Shown: positions 1 through 9,181, counted from the first letter of the stretch. The stretch is 64,000 nucleotides of DNA from DATKAS01 sp963773315 (GCA_963773315.1 CAVZAF010000003.1:124001-188000); one strand, 5' to 3'. Notes: a model not told the origin generated them from the sequence alone. Translations and numbers: made by a program.

Positions 1-415
1 ACATGGAACATCTGATCCTCAGCCGAGCTGCCGCGCACCTCGGCGATGAGGATCTCGACCTCCATCGGCTTCACCTCGTGCGTGAAGATCTGACCGAGGA
101 TCTGCGAGTACTGGTTCGCGAGTGACCGGGCATCGACGTCGTCACGGCTGTACGAGTAGCCCTTGAGGTCGGCGGCACGCACTCCCGCGACGCGGAGCTG
201 GTCGTACTCGTTGTATCGGCCGACTCCCCCGAACGCGATGCGGTCGTAGATCTCGCTGACCTTGCGCAACGTGTTGCTCGGGTTCTCGGCGACGATCAGG
301 ATGCCGTCCTGAAGGTGACCGCAGTGAGGCTGCGCCCGCGAGCGATGCCTTTCCGCGCGTAGTCCGCGCGGTCCTTCATCATCTGCTCGGGGGCGACGTA
401 GAAGGGCATGCTCAT
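1..415 (-). CDS. prcA: 20S proteasome alpha subunit PrcA (3' end cut by window edge, frameshifted)
   Basis: Alpha subunit of the actinobacterial 20S core particle, forming the outer rings that gate entry. The N-terminal MSMPFYVAPEQMMKDRADYA and the later YDRIAFGGVGRYNEY and YADL-like stretches match the family. The frame breaks after ARGRSLTAVTF near 310-325. Reading resumes one frame over as QDGILIVAENPS, so a base seems to be missing. The start ATG overlaps the prcB stop as ATGA, implying translational coupling. The C terminus and any pafA gene lie beyond the left edge. Confidence 0.9.
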
Positions 416-1210
416 TGGGCCGGCCCTCCTGGGTTCGCGGCGAGCGCCTCGAGGAGCGCCCGGAAGCGCCCTGCGAGCTCGTCATCGCTCACTCGCTCGA
501 ACCCTCGCCCAGTGATCGTGGCCACGACCGGGAAGATGCCGCGCATCAGGTCGGGGCCGCCCGTGGCGGAGTCCTCGTCCGCGGCCTCGAACAGTGCCCG
601 GAGGCACAGATCGATGCCCTCGTCACGAGTGAGGCCGTCGCGGTACGCGACCTTGATCACCGTGCCGGCATGCAGGCTGCCCGAGCCGGTGGCGCGTGTG
701 ATCGCGCTCCTCGTACCGGCCGCCCGTCACGTCGTAGGTGAAGAGGCGCCCCATGTTCCGGCGCAGGTCGAATCCGGCGAAGATCGGCACCACTACGAGG
801 CCTTGCATCGCCGCGGGCAGGTTCGAGCGGACCATCTGGCTGAGCTGGTTGGCCTTGCCGTCGAGGCTGAGCTCGCCTCCCTCGACCTTCTCGTAGTGCT
901 CGAGCTGCAGCTGGAAGAGCTTCACCATCTCCATCGCGGGGCCGGCCGCGCCCGCGATCGCGATGCCCGAGTGGCGGTCGGCGGGGAACACCTTTTCCAT
1001 CGCGCGGTGGCTGATCAGGTTGCCCGACGTCGCACGGCGGTCGCCGGCCATGACGACGCCGTCGGCGAATCGCATCGCCACGCAGGTCGTTGCGTGGGTG
1101 ACGGGCACGGCGACGCCGGGATCAGGCAGTGGGTTGTGGCCCATCCGCTGGAGAAGGTTCGAGAAGCTCGGGCCGGGATCGTCCGCCGGCAGGAAGAAGG
1201 GCATCGACAT
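412..1210 (-). CDS. prcB: 20S proteasome beta subunit PrcB (one frameshift)
   Basis: Catalytic beta subunit of the Pup-dependent proteasome. From ATG 1210 there is a propeptide of about 40 residues ending HA, then the mature TTCVAMRFADGVVMAGDRR. The nucleophile is the first Thr. Family signatures include GNLISHRAMEKVF and, near the C terminus, DEDSATGGPDLMRGIFP. The frame breaks near 700 after GGRYEER. Dropping one base restores ITRATGSGSLHAG. Fourteen bases separate it from the upstream GNAT gene, and its stop overlaps the prcA start. Total length fits the family. Confidence 0.93.
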
Positions 1211-1224
1211 AGGTGTCGCCGAGG

Positions 1225-1695
1225 CTACAGAGGTCGGACCAGAAGGAGAGGCAGGTCGGCTTCCCACCAGCCTGGGAATGTCTTCGCGGGCCGGAACCCG
1301 CGTGCGATGTAGAAGCCCCGCGTCGGTTCGTACTCGTCGGCATCGCCGCTTGTCATCACGAGAAGCAGCGCCGTGCCGCGCGCGGCCTGGTCGGTCGCGA
1401 AGCGCTCGACGAGCGCAGTGCCGATGCCCGCCCCGCGATGGGTGCGCTCGACGGCCATCCACGAGATCTCGGCACAGGCGGGGAACGGATGCTCGATCGT
1501 GAGGAAGCCCACGACCGCGTCGTCCTCGACCGCGACATGGCCCGGCTCGGTGCGCACCGCTTGCGCGCATGCCTCGATGCCGGACTCGAGCCCGAAGAAG
1601 TCGGGAAGACCGGCGATGATCGCGTCACACGCGGGCGCGTCGTCGCGCTCGAGCGCCCGGACGATCACTGCCGTCGAAGCCCCGCGACTCGTCAC
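1225..1695 (-). CDS. GNAT family N-acetyltransferase
   Basis: A 156-residue acyl-CoA N-acyltransferase. VIVRALERDDAPACD opens the fold. VGFLTIEHPFPACAEISWMA covers the central strands. ERTHRGAGIGTALVERF is the acetyl-CoA loop (R/Q-x-x-G-x-G/A). FYIARGFRPAK is the usual late GNAT block. The GTG start overlaps the stop of the endonuclease VII-like gene (GTGA) and the gene ends 14 bases before prcB, so it sits inside the proteasome operon. The substrate is unknown. A role in acetylating proteasome or Pup components is only a guess from position. Confidence 0.8.
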   Translation of the reverse strand: MTSRGASTAVIVRALERDDAPACDAIIAGLPDFFGLESGIEACAQAVRTEPGHVAVEDDAVVGFLTIEHPFPACAEISWMAVERTHRGAGIGTALVERFATDQAARGTALLLVMTSGDADEYEPTRGFYIARGFRPAKTFPGWWEADLPLLLVRPL

Positions 1696-2193
1696 TTGGT
1701 GGCCACGTAGGTGAGGGCACGCTCGATGCGTCCGAGGTCGTCGTCGAGCTGGCCGAGTGCGGCGTTGCACTTGAAGCACAGCAGGCCACGGACGTACCCC
1801 GTCTCGTGGTCGTGGTCGACGTGGAGCGACTTCCCCGGCTTGGGTGCCCGCCCACACACCGCACACCCGCCTCCCTGCTCGCGCGAGCCGCCGCTCGTAG
1901 TCGTCAGGCGTGATGCCGTACTTGCGCTTGAGGTGCGCTGCGCGCATGACCGCCGGGTAGTCGATCGTCGACTTGTAGCGGCGCTGGGTCTCCGACGTAA
2001 CGCTCGGGGTTCGCGCTCGCTGCCAAGCTTGGCACGCGCTCTATCTGCTCTTCGCGGAGTTGTTCGTGTACCAACGCTTGCGCCGAGCAAGGTTGCATTC
2101 CTTGCACTCGTTGCGAAAGCCGTCGCGCATGCCCTTCATCGCGTAGAACGCGTCGAGCGGCTTGGTTTCCTTGCAGATGCGGCAGCGCTTCAT
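1692..2193 (-). CDS. Endonuclease VII-like HNH nuclease (multiple frameshifts)
   Basis: Recombination endonuclease VII (Endo_VII) family. An N-terminal zinc site MKRCRICKETKPLDAFY followed by ECKEC leads to a basic linker. The nuclease core is CAVCGRAPKPGKSLHVDHDHE followed by VRGLLCFKCNAALG, with two zinc-binding Cys pairs around the catalytic HVDHDHETG. At least two frame changes lie in the linker (about 1890-2060). Such genes are common as phage and chromosomal orphans. Placement between pup and prcB is unusual. The start at 2193 is chosen because the zinc site begins at once; an in-frame start at 2235 exists. Confidence 0.75.
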
Positions 2194-2244
2194 GCGCTGA
2201 GCGTACGAACAGGGTGGGAGGTCAGAGTCGACCACGACGCGTGG

Positions 2245-2439
2245 TCACTCGCCTCCCTTCTGCACGTAGGACTTTACGAATTCCTCCGCATTTTCCTCGA
2301 GCACGCCGTCGATCTCGTCCAAGAGCTCGTCAAGATCCGCCTTGATCTGCTCACCCGACTTCGAGGTCGCGGGGGCATCTTCGACCACCTCTTCAGTGCG
2401 GGCCGGTGCCGCCTTCTTCTTCTCGATCCGCTCTGCCAT
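2245..2439 (-). CDS. pup: Prokaryotic ubiquitin-like protein Pup
   Basis: A 64-residue protein tag for proteasomal degradation. It has a Lys/Ala/Glu-rich disordered N-terminal half, then the helix-forming IKADLDELLDEIDGVLEENA that binds the ARC/Mpa coiled coil, then VKSYVQKGGE. The C-terminal residue is Glu, so the tag needs no deamidation by Dop before ligation, unlike the GGQ form of mycobacteria. It lies 12 bases downstream of dop and 51 bases upstream of the endonuclease VII-like gene. The reading frame is intact. Confidence 0.97.
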   Translation of the reverse strand: MAERIEKKKAAPARTEEVVEDAPATSKSGEQIKADLDELLDEIDGVLEENAEEFVKSYVQKGGE

Positions 2440-2451
2440 GTCAGCTCCCCT

Positions 2452-3939
2452 TCATGACCCCAGCCGATCAAGAAGCTCGGCTGCGGTCTCACACTCTTCG
2501 ATCAACCTACCCACATGGGCCGCCGTTCCACGCAAGGGTTCCATCATGGGCACCCGCCGCAAGGGATCCGCCCCCACGTCGAACACCAGTGAATCCCAGT
2601 TGGCAGCCACGATGTCGGCACCCCACTTCTGCAGGCACTTTCCCCTGAAGAACGCCCGAGTGGTCTCCGGTGGTTCCGTCGTCGCGTGTTCGACCTCGGC
2701 GTCGGTCACGAGGCGCTGCATGCCCACTCGGGCGAACAGCGACTTCTCGGGACGCAGGTCGTGGTACTGCAGATCCATGGCGCGCAGGCGAGCGTCGTTC
2801 CAGGCCAACCCGTTGCGCTCCCGATACGCGTCGAACAGCCGGTACTTCGCGACCCAATCGAGCTGATCCGCGAGCGACATGAAGTCGCTCTCGAGCGCGG
2901 CGAGCACTGCGCCCCAGCGGGCCATCACGTCCGCACCGACCTCTTCGCCGACCGAGGCGAGGCCATGCTCGAGCTCGTACTTCTTCGCTCGGTCGAACAG
3001 CTCCCACTGGATGTCGAGCGCAGTGACCTTGCGCCCGTCGGCGAGGTCGAGCGGTCGCTGAAGCGTGAGGTCGTGGGACACCTCGCGCATCGCGAGCACG
3101 GGCTTGGCGAGGCTGAGGTCGCCGGGAAGCACGTCGTCCTCGATCATCGACAAGACGATCGCGGTCGTGCCGACCTTGAGGTACGTCGAGATCTCCGAGA
3201 GGTTCGCGTCGCCGGTGATCACGTGGAGGCGCCGATACTTCTGCGAGTCGCAATGCGGCTCGTCGCGCGTGTTGACGATCGGCCGCTTCAGCGTGGTCTC
3301 GAGACCGACCTCCTCCTCGAAGAAGTCGGCCCGCTGCGTGAGCTGGAACGGCACCTCCGCGGACGTGAGCCCGGGCGCCTCGACGCCCACCTTCCCGGCG
3401 CCGGTGAACACCTGCCGGGTCACGAAGTGCGGGATCACCTGGGCCACGATCCGCGAGAACGGCACGGCGCGATCCATCAGGTAGTTCTCGTGGCACCCGT
3501 ACGAGTTGCCCTTGCCGTCCGAGTTGTTCTTGTAGACGACGATCTCGCCACCCGCGGGCAGCGTGCGCGCGGCAGCCTCCATCGACCGGATCAGGACGAG
3601 CTCGGCCGCTTTGTCGTACCGCACGACCTCCATCGCGTCGGCGCACTCGGGCGTCGAGATCTCGGGATGGGCGTGGTCGACGTAGTACCGAGCCCCGTTC
3701 GTGAGCACCGCGTTGACGAGGTGCGTCTCGACCTCGGGCGCCATCGTGCCGTCGGGAGAGAAACCTCGCGCATCGCGCCCCGGAGACTCGTCCTCGAAGT
3801 CCCATCCGACCTTGCGGTGCTGCTGCGCGACATACGCGTTGATGAGCATCGACGATGCCGCGATCGGGTTCGACTCGCCGGCACCGCGCAACTGGATGCC
3901 GTACTCGGTCTCGATGCCCAAGACCTTGCGTATGGCCAC
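2452..3939 (-). CDS. dop: Depupylase/deamidase Dop
   Basis: Member of the Dop/PafA glutamine-synthetase-like family, 495 residues, intact. KVLGIETEYGIQ is the nucleotide-binding start. YVDHAHPEISTPEC, YKNNSDGKGNSYGCHENYL, PIVNTRDEPHCDSQKYRRLHV and GDANLSEISTYLKVGTTA follow in order. I call Dop rather than PafA from HAHPE (PafA has SHPEY with a different flank) and from the C-terminal RAFFRGKC, DSLVFDVGADPLRRVP and EPLRGTAAHVG blocks. The start is GTG at 3939. Because Pup already ends in Glu, its expected job here is removing Pup from substrates. Confidence 0.93.
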   Translation of the reverse strand: MAIRKVLGIETEYGIQLRGAGESNPIAASSMLINAYVAQQHRKVGWDFEDESPGRDARGFSPDGTMAPEVETHLVNAVLTNGARYYVDHAHPEISTPECADAMEVVRYDKAAELVLIRSMEAAARTLPAGGEIVVYKNNSDGKGNSYGCHENYLMDRAVPFSRIVAQVIPHFVTRQVFTGAGKVGVEAPGLTSAEVPFQLTQRADFFEEEVGLETTLKRPIVNTRDEPHCDSQKYRRLHVITGDANLSEISTYLKVGTTAIVLSMIEDDVLPGDLSLAKPVLAMREVSHDLTLQRPLDLADGRKVTALDIQWELFDRAKKYELEHGLASVGEEVGADVMARWGAVLAALESDFMSLADQLDWVAKYRLFDAYRERNGLAWNDARLRAMDLQYHDLRPEKSLFARVGMQRLVTDAEVEHATTEPPETTRAFFRGKCLQKWGADIVAANWDSLVFDVGADPLRRVPMMEPLRGTAAHVGRLIEECETAAELLDRLGS

Positions 3940-3980
3940 GAGCCGACCCTACTGCGCGCTCCGCCGAGCGCAACCGCCGC

Positions 3981-5748
3981 TCAGAGGTACTGCCCGGTCG
4001 CGACCCGCTCGATCGCGCGGCCGCCCTCACCCTCGGCAGCATCGCTCTTCACGAGCGTGCGAATGAACACGATGCGCTCGCCCTTCTTGCCTGAGATCTT
4101 CGCCCAATCGTCGGGGTTCGTCGTGTTGGGCAGGTCCTCGTGCTCCTTGTACTCCTGGCGGATCGACACGATCAGGTCGTCGGTGCGGATGCCCTTCGGC
4201 CCGCCCGCGATGAGCCGCTTGATCGCCACCTTCTTCGCCCGGCGCACGATGTTCTCGATCATCGCCCCGGACGAGAAGTCCTTGAAGTACATGATCTCCT
4301 TGTCACCGTTCTGGTAGGTGACCTCGAGGAACCGGTTCTCGTCGTCGGCCCGGTACATCTCGTCGACCGTGCGCTCGATCATCACGTCAACGGCCTTCTG
4401 CCGCGTCGCCTCCGCCGAGGTCACGCACCTCGTCCTCGCTGAGAGGGAGGTCGGCCGTGAGATACCTGCCGAAGATCTGGGCCGCTGCCTTCTTGTCGGG
4501 CCGCTCGATCTTGATCTTCACGTCGAGCCGACCCGGACGCAGGATCGCGGGGTCGATCAGGTCTTCCCGGTTCGACGCGCCGATCACGATCACGTTCTTC
4601 AGCGACTCGACGCCGTCGATCTCGGCGAGGAGCTGGGGCACGATCGTCGACTCCATGTCGGACGAGATGCCCGAACCGCGGGTGCGGAACATCGAGTCCA
4701 TCTCGTCGAAGAACACGATGACGGGCCAGCCCTCTTCGCTCTTCTCGCGAGCGCGCTGGAAGACCAACCTGATCTGCCGCTCGGTCTCGCCGACGTACTT
4801 GTTGAGGAGCTCGGGCCCCTTGATGTTCAGGAAGTAGCTGCGTGCCTGCTTGTCGCCCGACACCTCGGCGACCTTCGTCGCGAGAGAGTTCGCGACCGCC
4901 TTCGCGATCAGCGTCTTGCCGCACCCGGGAGGCCCGTACAGGAGGATGCCCTTCGGCGCGGGGAGCCGGTGCTCGGCGAACAGCTCGTGGTGGACGAACG
5001 GCAGCTCGACCGCGTCGGCGATCTGCTCGATCTGCTCGTCGAGGCCGCCCACATCCGCGTAGGAGATGTCGGGCACCTCCTCGAGCACGAGCTCTTCGAC
5101 CTCGGGCCGCGGGAGCTTCTCGAGGAGCAGCCCCGATCTCGGATCCATCAAGAGGTGGTCGCCCGCCCTGAGCTTCTCGCCGATGAGCACGTCCGCGAGC
5201 TCGCAGACCCGCTCCTCGTCGGCCCGGCCGACGATCAGCGCCCGAGTGCCGTCTTCGAGGATGTCTTTGATCGTGACGACCTCGCCCGACACCTCATTGC
5301 CCCGGGCGAGCACCACGTTCAACGACTCGTTGAGCACGACCTCCTGCCCCCGCTCGAGCGCGTCGAGATCGACCTCGGGGCTCAGCGCCACCCGCATCTT
5401 CCGGCCGCCCGACAGCACGTCGACCGTTCCGTCGTCATTGCGACCCACGACGACGCCGTAGGCGGAGGGCGGCTGTGTGAGCTTGTCGACCTCCTCACGA
5501 AGCGCCGCGATGTGCTCGCGCGCTTCGCGCAGGGTGTACGAGAGCTTCTCGTTCTGCGACACCGCCTGGGCGAGCTGTCCCTTCGACTCGAGCAGGCGCT
5601 CTTCGAGCGTGCGCACCCGCTTGGGCGCGTCTTGCAGCTTGCGCCGCAGCGACAGGACCTCTTCCTCGAGGAGCTTGGACTGCTCACGCAGCTCCGCGAG
5701 CTCGGCGTCATATGCCGAGAGCCGTCGTTCGTACTCGGTCTCCTCCAC
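3981..5748 (-). CDS. mpa: Proteasome-activating AAA+ ATPase ARC/Mpa (one frameshift)
   Basis: Hexameric unfoldase that recognises Pup and feeds substrates to the 20S core. Residues about 5-90 form the coiled coil and about 95-210 the tandem OB region. Walker A GPPGCGKT is at 272-279 and Walker B VIVFFDEMDS near 343-352. The C terminus ends GQYL, the tail that docks into the alpha ring. The frame breaks near 4410-4425 after DEVRDL. Dropping one base continues into AEATRQKAVDVMIERTVDEMY. A GTG exists at the break, but one gene of about 600 residues matches the family. Confidence 0.92.
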
Positions 5749-5858
5749 GAGGGTTCACCTCCCTTTGCAGCCTTTTGCAGCGGCGCCTTGCAAGTGTCGG
5801 TGCAGCGACCTGTTTCGGGACGCTACCTCAGGCACCATTGCCCAACGGGACATGCCGA

Positions 5859-5911
5859 CCAACCCGGCGGCCAACCCGGCGGCCAACCCGGAGGCCAACC
5901 CCGAGGCCAAC
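5859..5911. repeat. 12-bp tandem repeat, about 4.5 copies
   Basis: Units resembling CCAACCCGGCGG repeat head to tail with one or two changes in the later copies. They lie in the 279-base gap between the divergent mpa and ferredoxin genes, just upstream of the proposed ferredoxin promoter. The rest of that gap has no gene I can support. The repeat would be in frame as an Asn-Pro-Ala-Ala type peptide in an overlapping plus-strand frame, which I take as coincidence. Confidence 0.8.
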
Positions 5912-5922
5912 TTCAGCATGCG

Positions 5923-5951
5923 TTGTTTCACCGGCGTTCGCCGTGTAAATT
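5923..5951 (+). promoter_or_regulatory. Predicted sigma70-type promoter of ferredoxin gene
   Basis: TTGTTT and TAAATT are separated by 17 bases. The short AT-rich block stands out in a GC-rich background. It lies about 77 bases upstream of the ferredoxin ATG, which has AGGAAGG upstream of it. Prediction from sequence only. Confidence 0.45.
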
Positions 5952-6027
5952 GCGTTCACCGACGCCCGCTCGGCGCCGCCAAAACCGCCCGGTCGGGCGC
6001 CACGACACAGGAAGGCTCAACGAGGCC

Positions 6028-6273
6028 ATGAAGGTCTGGATCGATCAGGATCTCTGCACTGGTGACGGGCTCTGCGAAGAGATCTGCCCCGACGTGTTCA
6101 CCCTGCTCGACGACGGGCTCGCCTACGTGAAGCAGGGCGCCACGATCTTTGCCACCGCGAAGGGCAACCCCCAAGGCGCGGACGGCATGGCCGACATCCC
6201 CGACGGGCAGCTCGACGCGGTCATCGAGTCCGCCGAAGAGTGCCCCGGCGAGTGCATCTTCATCGAAGCCTGA
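6028..6273 (+). CDS. Small ferredoxin (3Fe-4S/4Fe-4S, P450-type)
   Basis: An 81-residue electron carrier. The cluster ligands are in CTGDGLCEEICPDVF (Cys 10, 16, 20) and the C-terminal ECPGECIFIEA. The layout MKVWIDQDLCTGDGLC is that of actinobacterial single-cluster ferredoxins that serve cytochromes P450 and other oxygenases. An acidic C-terminal half is typical. It stands alone on the plus strand, divergent from the proteasome operon and convergent with marP. No partner reductase or P450 is visible in the window. Confidence 0.88.
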   Translation: MKVWIDQDLCTGDGLCEEICPDVFTLLDDGLAYVKQGATIFATAKGNPQGADGMADIPDGQLDAVIESAEECPGECIFIEA

Positions 6274-6321
6274 AAGGCTGACGGCACAGCCTGACGATCC
6301 TCACCCTGCGCTGACCGTCGC

Positions 6322-7485
6322 TCAGCGCAAGCAACGCCCTGTCGACACGCTCGTCTCGTGCCCACTCGCGAGCACGGCCTGCAGCTCGTCGCTGGTCAAG
6401 GCGTAGCCCACTGTCGAGCGATCGGGCGCCACCGCGAACGCGATGCCGATCACCATCCCGTCGTCGCGCACCACCGGCGCTCCTGAGTCACCGGGTCGCA
6501 ACGACGTCGAGAGGACGAGCACGTCGCGAACGATGCGCTTGTCTCCGAACAGGTCCTTGCCCTCGGCCTGCACGCGCTCAGCGACGGCGAACGGGGCCGC
6601 GCGCAGGTCGCCACCCCCTGGATGCCCGAAGACCGCGCCGCGGTCACCGGTCCTCGGCTCGGCGAGCGGCAACGGGGGCACGTCGAGCCCGTCGACTCTC
6701 AGCAGCGCGATGTCGCGGAACGGGTCGTAGGCCACCACGGTCGCGGACTTGTCCTGGCCGTGCTCGCCGTGCACTCGCACCTCAGTCGAGCCCGCGACCA
6801 CATGCGCGTTCGTCGCGATGAGCCCGTGGTCGACTGCGAACCCGCTGCCCTCCTGCACCCGGCCGCACGCCGGAGCCTCGACCCGGAACACCGCATCGGT
6901 CGCCTGCTGGTTCACCACTGCGGCGACGACCACCGAGTCCGGAGGTGCAGGCACATCGGGCGCGGGCTTCAGGCCCGCGAACACCTCCGGTGAGTTGTCG
7001 TCGACGAGCTGGCGGATCGCGTCCACTGCGTCGGGCGGCGTCGGGAACAGGCCGTCGATCGCCCTCGCGATCGCGGACGTCCGGGCTTGGCGCGCCGGCC
7101 AGTCGGGCACCTGTGCGATCGCGGGGAGCAACAGCCACAGCGCGACGAACACGCCGAGCATCCCCGCGAGCGCGCCGCCCGCCCGGTCCGCGCTGCTCAC
7201 CGAACCCTGGGGCGGTAGCACTCGGCGCAGCCGGGCACCGGCAAACATGCCAAGCGCTTGCCCCGCGAGCCCGCCGATCACGAGGATGCTCGCCGCGGCG
7301 AGCAACAACCGGCCCTCGGGCGCGGCCTGGTGACCGTCCAGCACATGAGGGATCAGGCGCGCCGCGAAGAAGAGCCCGAGCGCGAGCCCGAGCCACGAGA
7401 CCGAGCGGGCCAGCAGGCCCATGCGGTAGCCCGCGGCCCCCGCCATCGCGGCGAGCAAGATGATCAGCACATCGAGCCAGTTCAT
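6322..7485 (-). CDS. MarP-like membrane serine protease (CvpA domain plus trypsin-like domain)
   Basis: 387 residues. Four hydrophobic segments in the first 165 residues (MNWLDVLIILLAAMAGAAGY onward) form a CvpA/colicin-V-production-type membrane domain. A periplasmic chymotrypsin-like protease follows, with the triad His in IATNAHVVAG, Asp in RDIALLRVD and Ser in RPGDSGAPV. This is the architecture of mycobacterial MarP (acid-resistance protease). It is intact, starts 13 bases after trmI ends, and is probably co-transcribed with it. A regulated membrane-anchored protease role is inferred from the family. Confidence 0.87.
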   Translation of the reverse strand: MNWLDVLIILLAAMAGAAGYRMGLLARSVSWLGLALGLFFAARLIPHVLDGHQAAPEGRLLLAAASILVIGGLAGQALGMFAGARLRRVLPPQGSVSSADRAGGALAGMLGVFVALWLLLPAIAQVPDWPARQARTSAIARAIDGLFPTPPDAVDAIRQLVDDNSPEVFAGLKPAPDVPAPPDSVVVAAVVNQQATDAVFRVEAPACGRVQEGSGFAVDHGLIATNAHVVAGSTEVRVHGEHGQDKSATVVAYDPFRDIALLRVDGLDVPPLPLAEPRTGDRGAVFGHPGGGDLRAAPFAVAERVQAEGKDLFGDKRIVRDVLVLSTSLRPGDSGAPVVRDDGMVIGIAFAVAPDRSTVGYALTSDELQAVLASGHETSVSTGRCLR

Positions 7486-7498
7486 CGACCAGGCACCG

Positions 7499-8272
7499 TC
7501 ACGAGGCGAGGAGACGCGCGGACGTCAGGAAGCCCGTGTGCGCGACCATCCGATGATCGGGTCGCACCGACTGCCCGTCGATGTGCCAGCTGCGATGCAG
7601 CACCTCGATCGTCGAGGTCTGCAGGAACGGTCGATCGGCCAACGACTCGCGGAGCTGCGCGGCCTGCACGATCGTCGGCGTGTACGCGACCAGGATGCCG
7701 CCGGGGCTGAGCGCGCGCTCGGCATGCTTCACCACCTGCCAGGGCTCGGGCAGGTCCAGGACGATCCGGTCGAGCGCGGTCTCGTCGATGCCCTCGTAGC
7801 AGTCACGGATCTCGACGCGGTATCGCTCGAGCACACCTTCTCCCGAGAACGCGACGACGTTCTGCGCGGCCTTCGCTGCGAAGTCCTCACGCAGCTCGTA
7901 GCCGACCACGTCCGCGCCAGCTCGGAGCAGCCCGAGCGACAGTGCGCCCGATCCCACACCCGACTCGAGGACGCGCGCGCCGGGATACACGTCGGCGAGC
8001 ATCAGGATCGGCGCGATGTCCTTCGGGTAGATGACCTGCGCCCCGCGGGGCATCTTGAGCACGAAGTCGCCGAGCGTCGGCCTGAGCGCGGTGTAGGCGA
8101 GGCCCTTCGTCGCTTTGACCGTGGTGCCCTCGGAACGGCCGATCAGCTCGTCGTGGGGGATGTACCCGCCGTGCGAGTGGAACTCGCCGCCGATCTTGAG
8201 CGTGACCAGGTACCGCCGTCCCTTCGGGTCGATGAGCAGCACCTTGTCGCCCACGGTCAACGGGCCCCTCAC
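7499..8272 (-). CDS. trmI: tRNA (adenine-58-N1)-methyltransferase TrmI
   Basis: Makes m1A58 in the tRNA T-loop using S-adenosylmethionine. The N-terminal small domain runs GDKVLLIDPKGRRYLVTL and EFHSHGGYIPHDELIG. YTALRPTLGDFVLKMPRGAQ and VIYPKDIAPIL precede the Rossmann SAM site VLESGVGSGALSLGLL, then YELREDFA. In the raw sequence it is joined in frame to ttuA. Removing one base near 8311-8314 gives ttuA its own stop, overlapping GTG 8272 as GTGA, so I annotate trmI from that GTG (257 residues, the normal TrmI size). TrmI near mpa is conserved in Actinobacteria. Confidence 0.88.
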   Translation of the reverse strand: MRGPLTVGDKVLLIDPKGRRYLVTLKIGGEFHSHGGYIPHDELIGRSEGTTVKATKGLAYTALRPTLGDFVLKMPRGAQVIYPKDIAPILMLADVYPGARVLESGVGSGALSLGLLRAGADVVGYELREDFAAKAAQNVVAFSGEGVLERYRVEIRDCYEGIDETALDRIVLDLPEPWQVVKHAERALSPGGILVAYTPTIVQAAQLRESLADRPFLQTSTIEVLHRSWHIDGQSVRPDHRMVAHTGFLTSARLLAS

Positions 8273-9181
8273 GACCGGGCCCTCGTCGCTCGCTCGACGA
8301 GCCGGCAGAACGCGGCAAATCTCCCCCGCGCTCGGCGCGTCGCACCTCACACACCGGCCGAGCGACTCCTTCTCGACCTCGGCCTCGGCCTCGAACGCGG
8401 GCGCGAGCTTGTCGAGAAAGCCGAAGTAGAACGCGTGCTTCGAGCCGGGTGACTGCACCTCGATCGCGTTGAGCGCGTCCTTGTACCCGAGGTGCCGGTT
8501 GCCCGCGGCCATCGGGCACTCCTCGACTTGGTAGTCGATGCCGCGCAGCACGCAGTACGCCGCCATCTCGCGCTCACCCAATCGGACGAGTGGCTTCACC
8601 TTGCGGGGGAACCCGTCGCGGGCGGGGAGCACCGGTCGCTGCCGAGCGAGGTACTCGGTGTTCCAGCGCAGCACGTTGCCGAACAGCACCGCGGCCTCGT
8701 CGTCGAGGTTGTGCCCCGTCGCGACGACGTCGTATCCACCGTCGAGCGCGGCCTTGTCGAAGAGATGACGCTTCGAGAGACCGCATGCCGAGCACGGCAC
8801 TCGCTTCGCTGCCCTCGCACCGTTCGGCACATCGAACCCGTAGTCGTCGACGAGATCGACCTCGATCAGCTTCACACCGCGCGCCGCTGCGAACGCGCGC
8901 GCGTAGACACCCGACTCGTCGCTGTATCCCTCGATGCCGAGCCCGAGGTACAAGCCATCGGTCGCATACCCCAGGTTCAGCAGAACGTCCCAAAGGCCGA
9001 GCGAGTCCTTTCCGCCCGACACCGCGACGAGCACGCGGTCGTTCGCCAGCATCATGTCGAAGTCGGCGATCGTCTTCGCGACCTGCTCCTCGCAGTGATG
9101 CAGGAAATGAGACGCGCAGAAGTTCGCGTTGTGCCTGCGCACGTCGATCACCGCGTCACCGCGGCACACCCGGCACTTCAT
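8269..9181 (-). CDS. ttuA: tRNA-5-methyluridine-54 2-sulfurtransferase TtuA (3' frameshift)
   Basis: PP-loop ATPase that thiolates T54 in tRNA. The N-terminal zinc site is C-x2-C then NFCASHF. The PP-loop is VAVSGGKDSLGL. The catalytic/cluster cysteines lie in VPCSACGLSKRHLFDKAA and EECPMA. GHNLDDEAAVLFGN is characteristic. The C-terminal zinc site reads CVRCDAPSAGEIC but loses its fourth Cys because of an apparent extra base at 8311-8314. Dropping it restores a C-x2-C and a short tail ending in a TGA that overlaps trmI. The start overlaps the ttuB stop (ATGA). Confidence 0.88.

Noticed and set aside
2452..3939. Reading the Dop gene as PafA ligase
   Set aside because: The HAHPE, GDANLSEISTYLK and C-terminal EPLRG blocks match Dop. 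PafA would be expected beyond the left edge, after prcA.
2686..4317. 543-codon plus-strand frame antisense to dop
   Set aside because: It lies wholly opposite the intact dop gene and has no recognisable motif.
4318..6273. Long plus-strand open frame of 651 codons antisense to mpa
   Set aside because: It is the high-GC shadow of mpa, with arginine- and leucine-rich low-complexity translation. Only its 3' end, the ferredoxin, is a real gene.
7499..9181. A single 560-residue TtuA-TrmI fusion enzyme
   Set aside because: The fused frame lacks the fourth zinc Cys of TtuA, and one base removed gives two normal genes with a GTGA overlap. Kept as a finding to verify, not annotated as a fusion.
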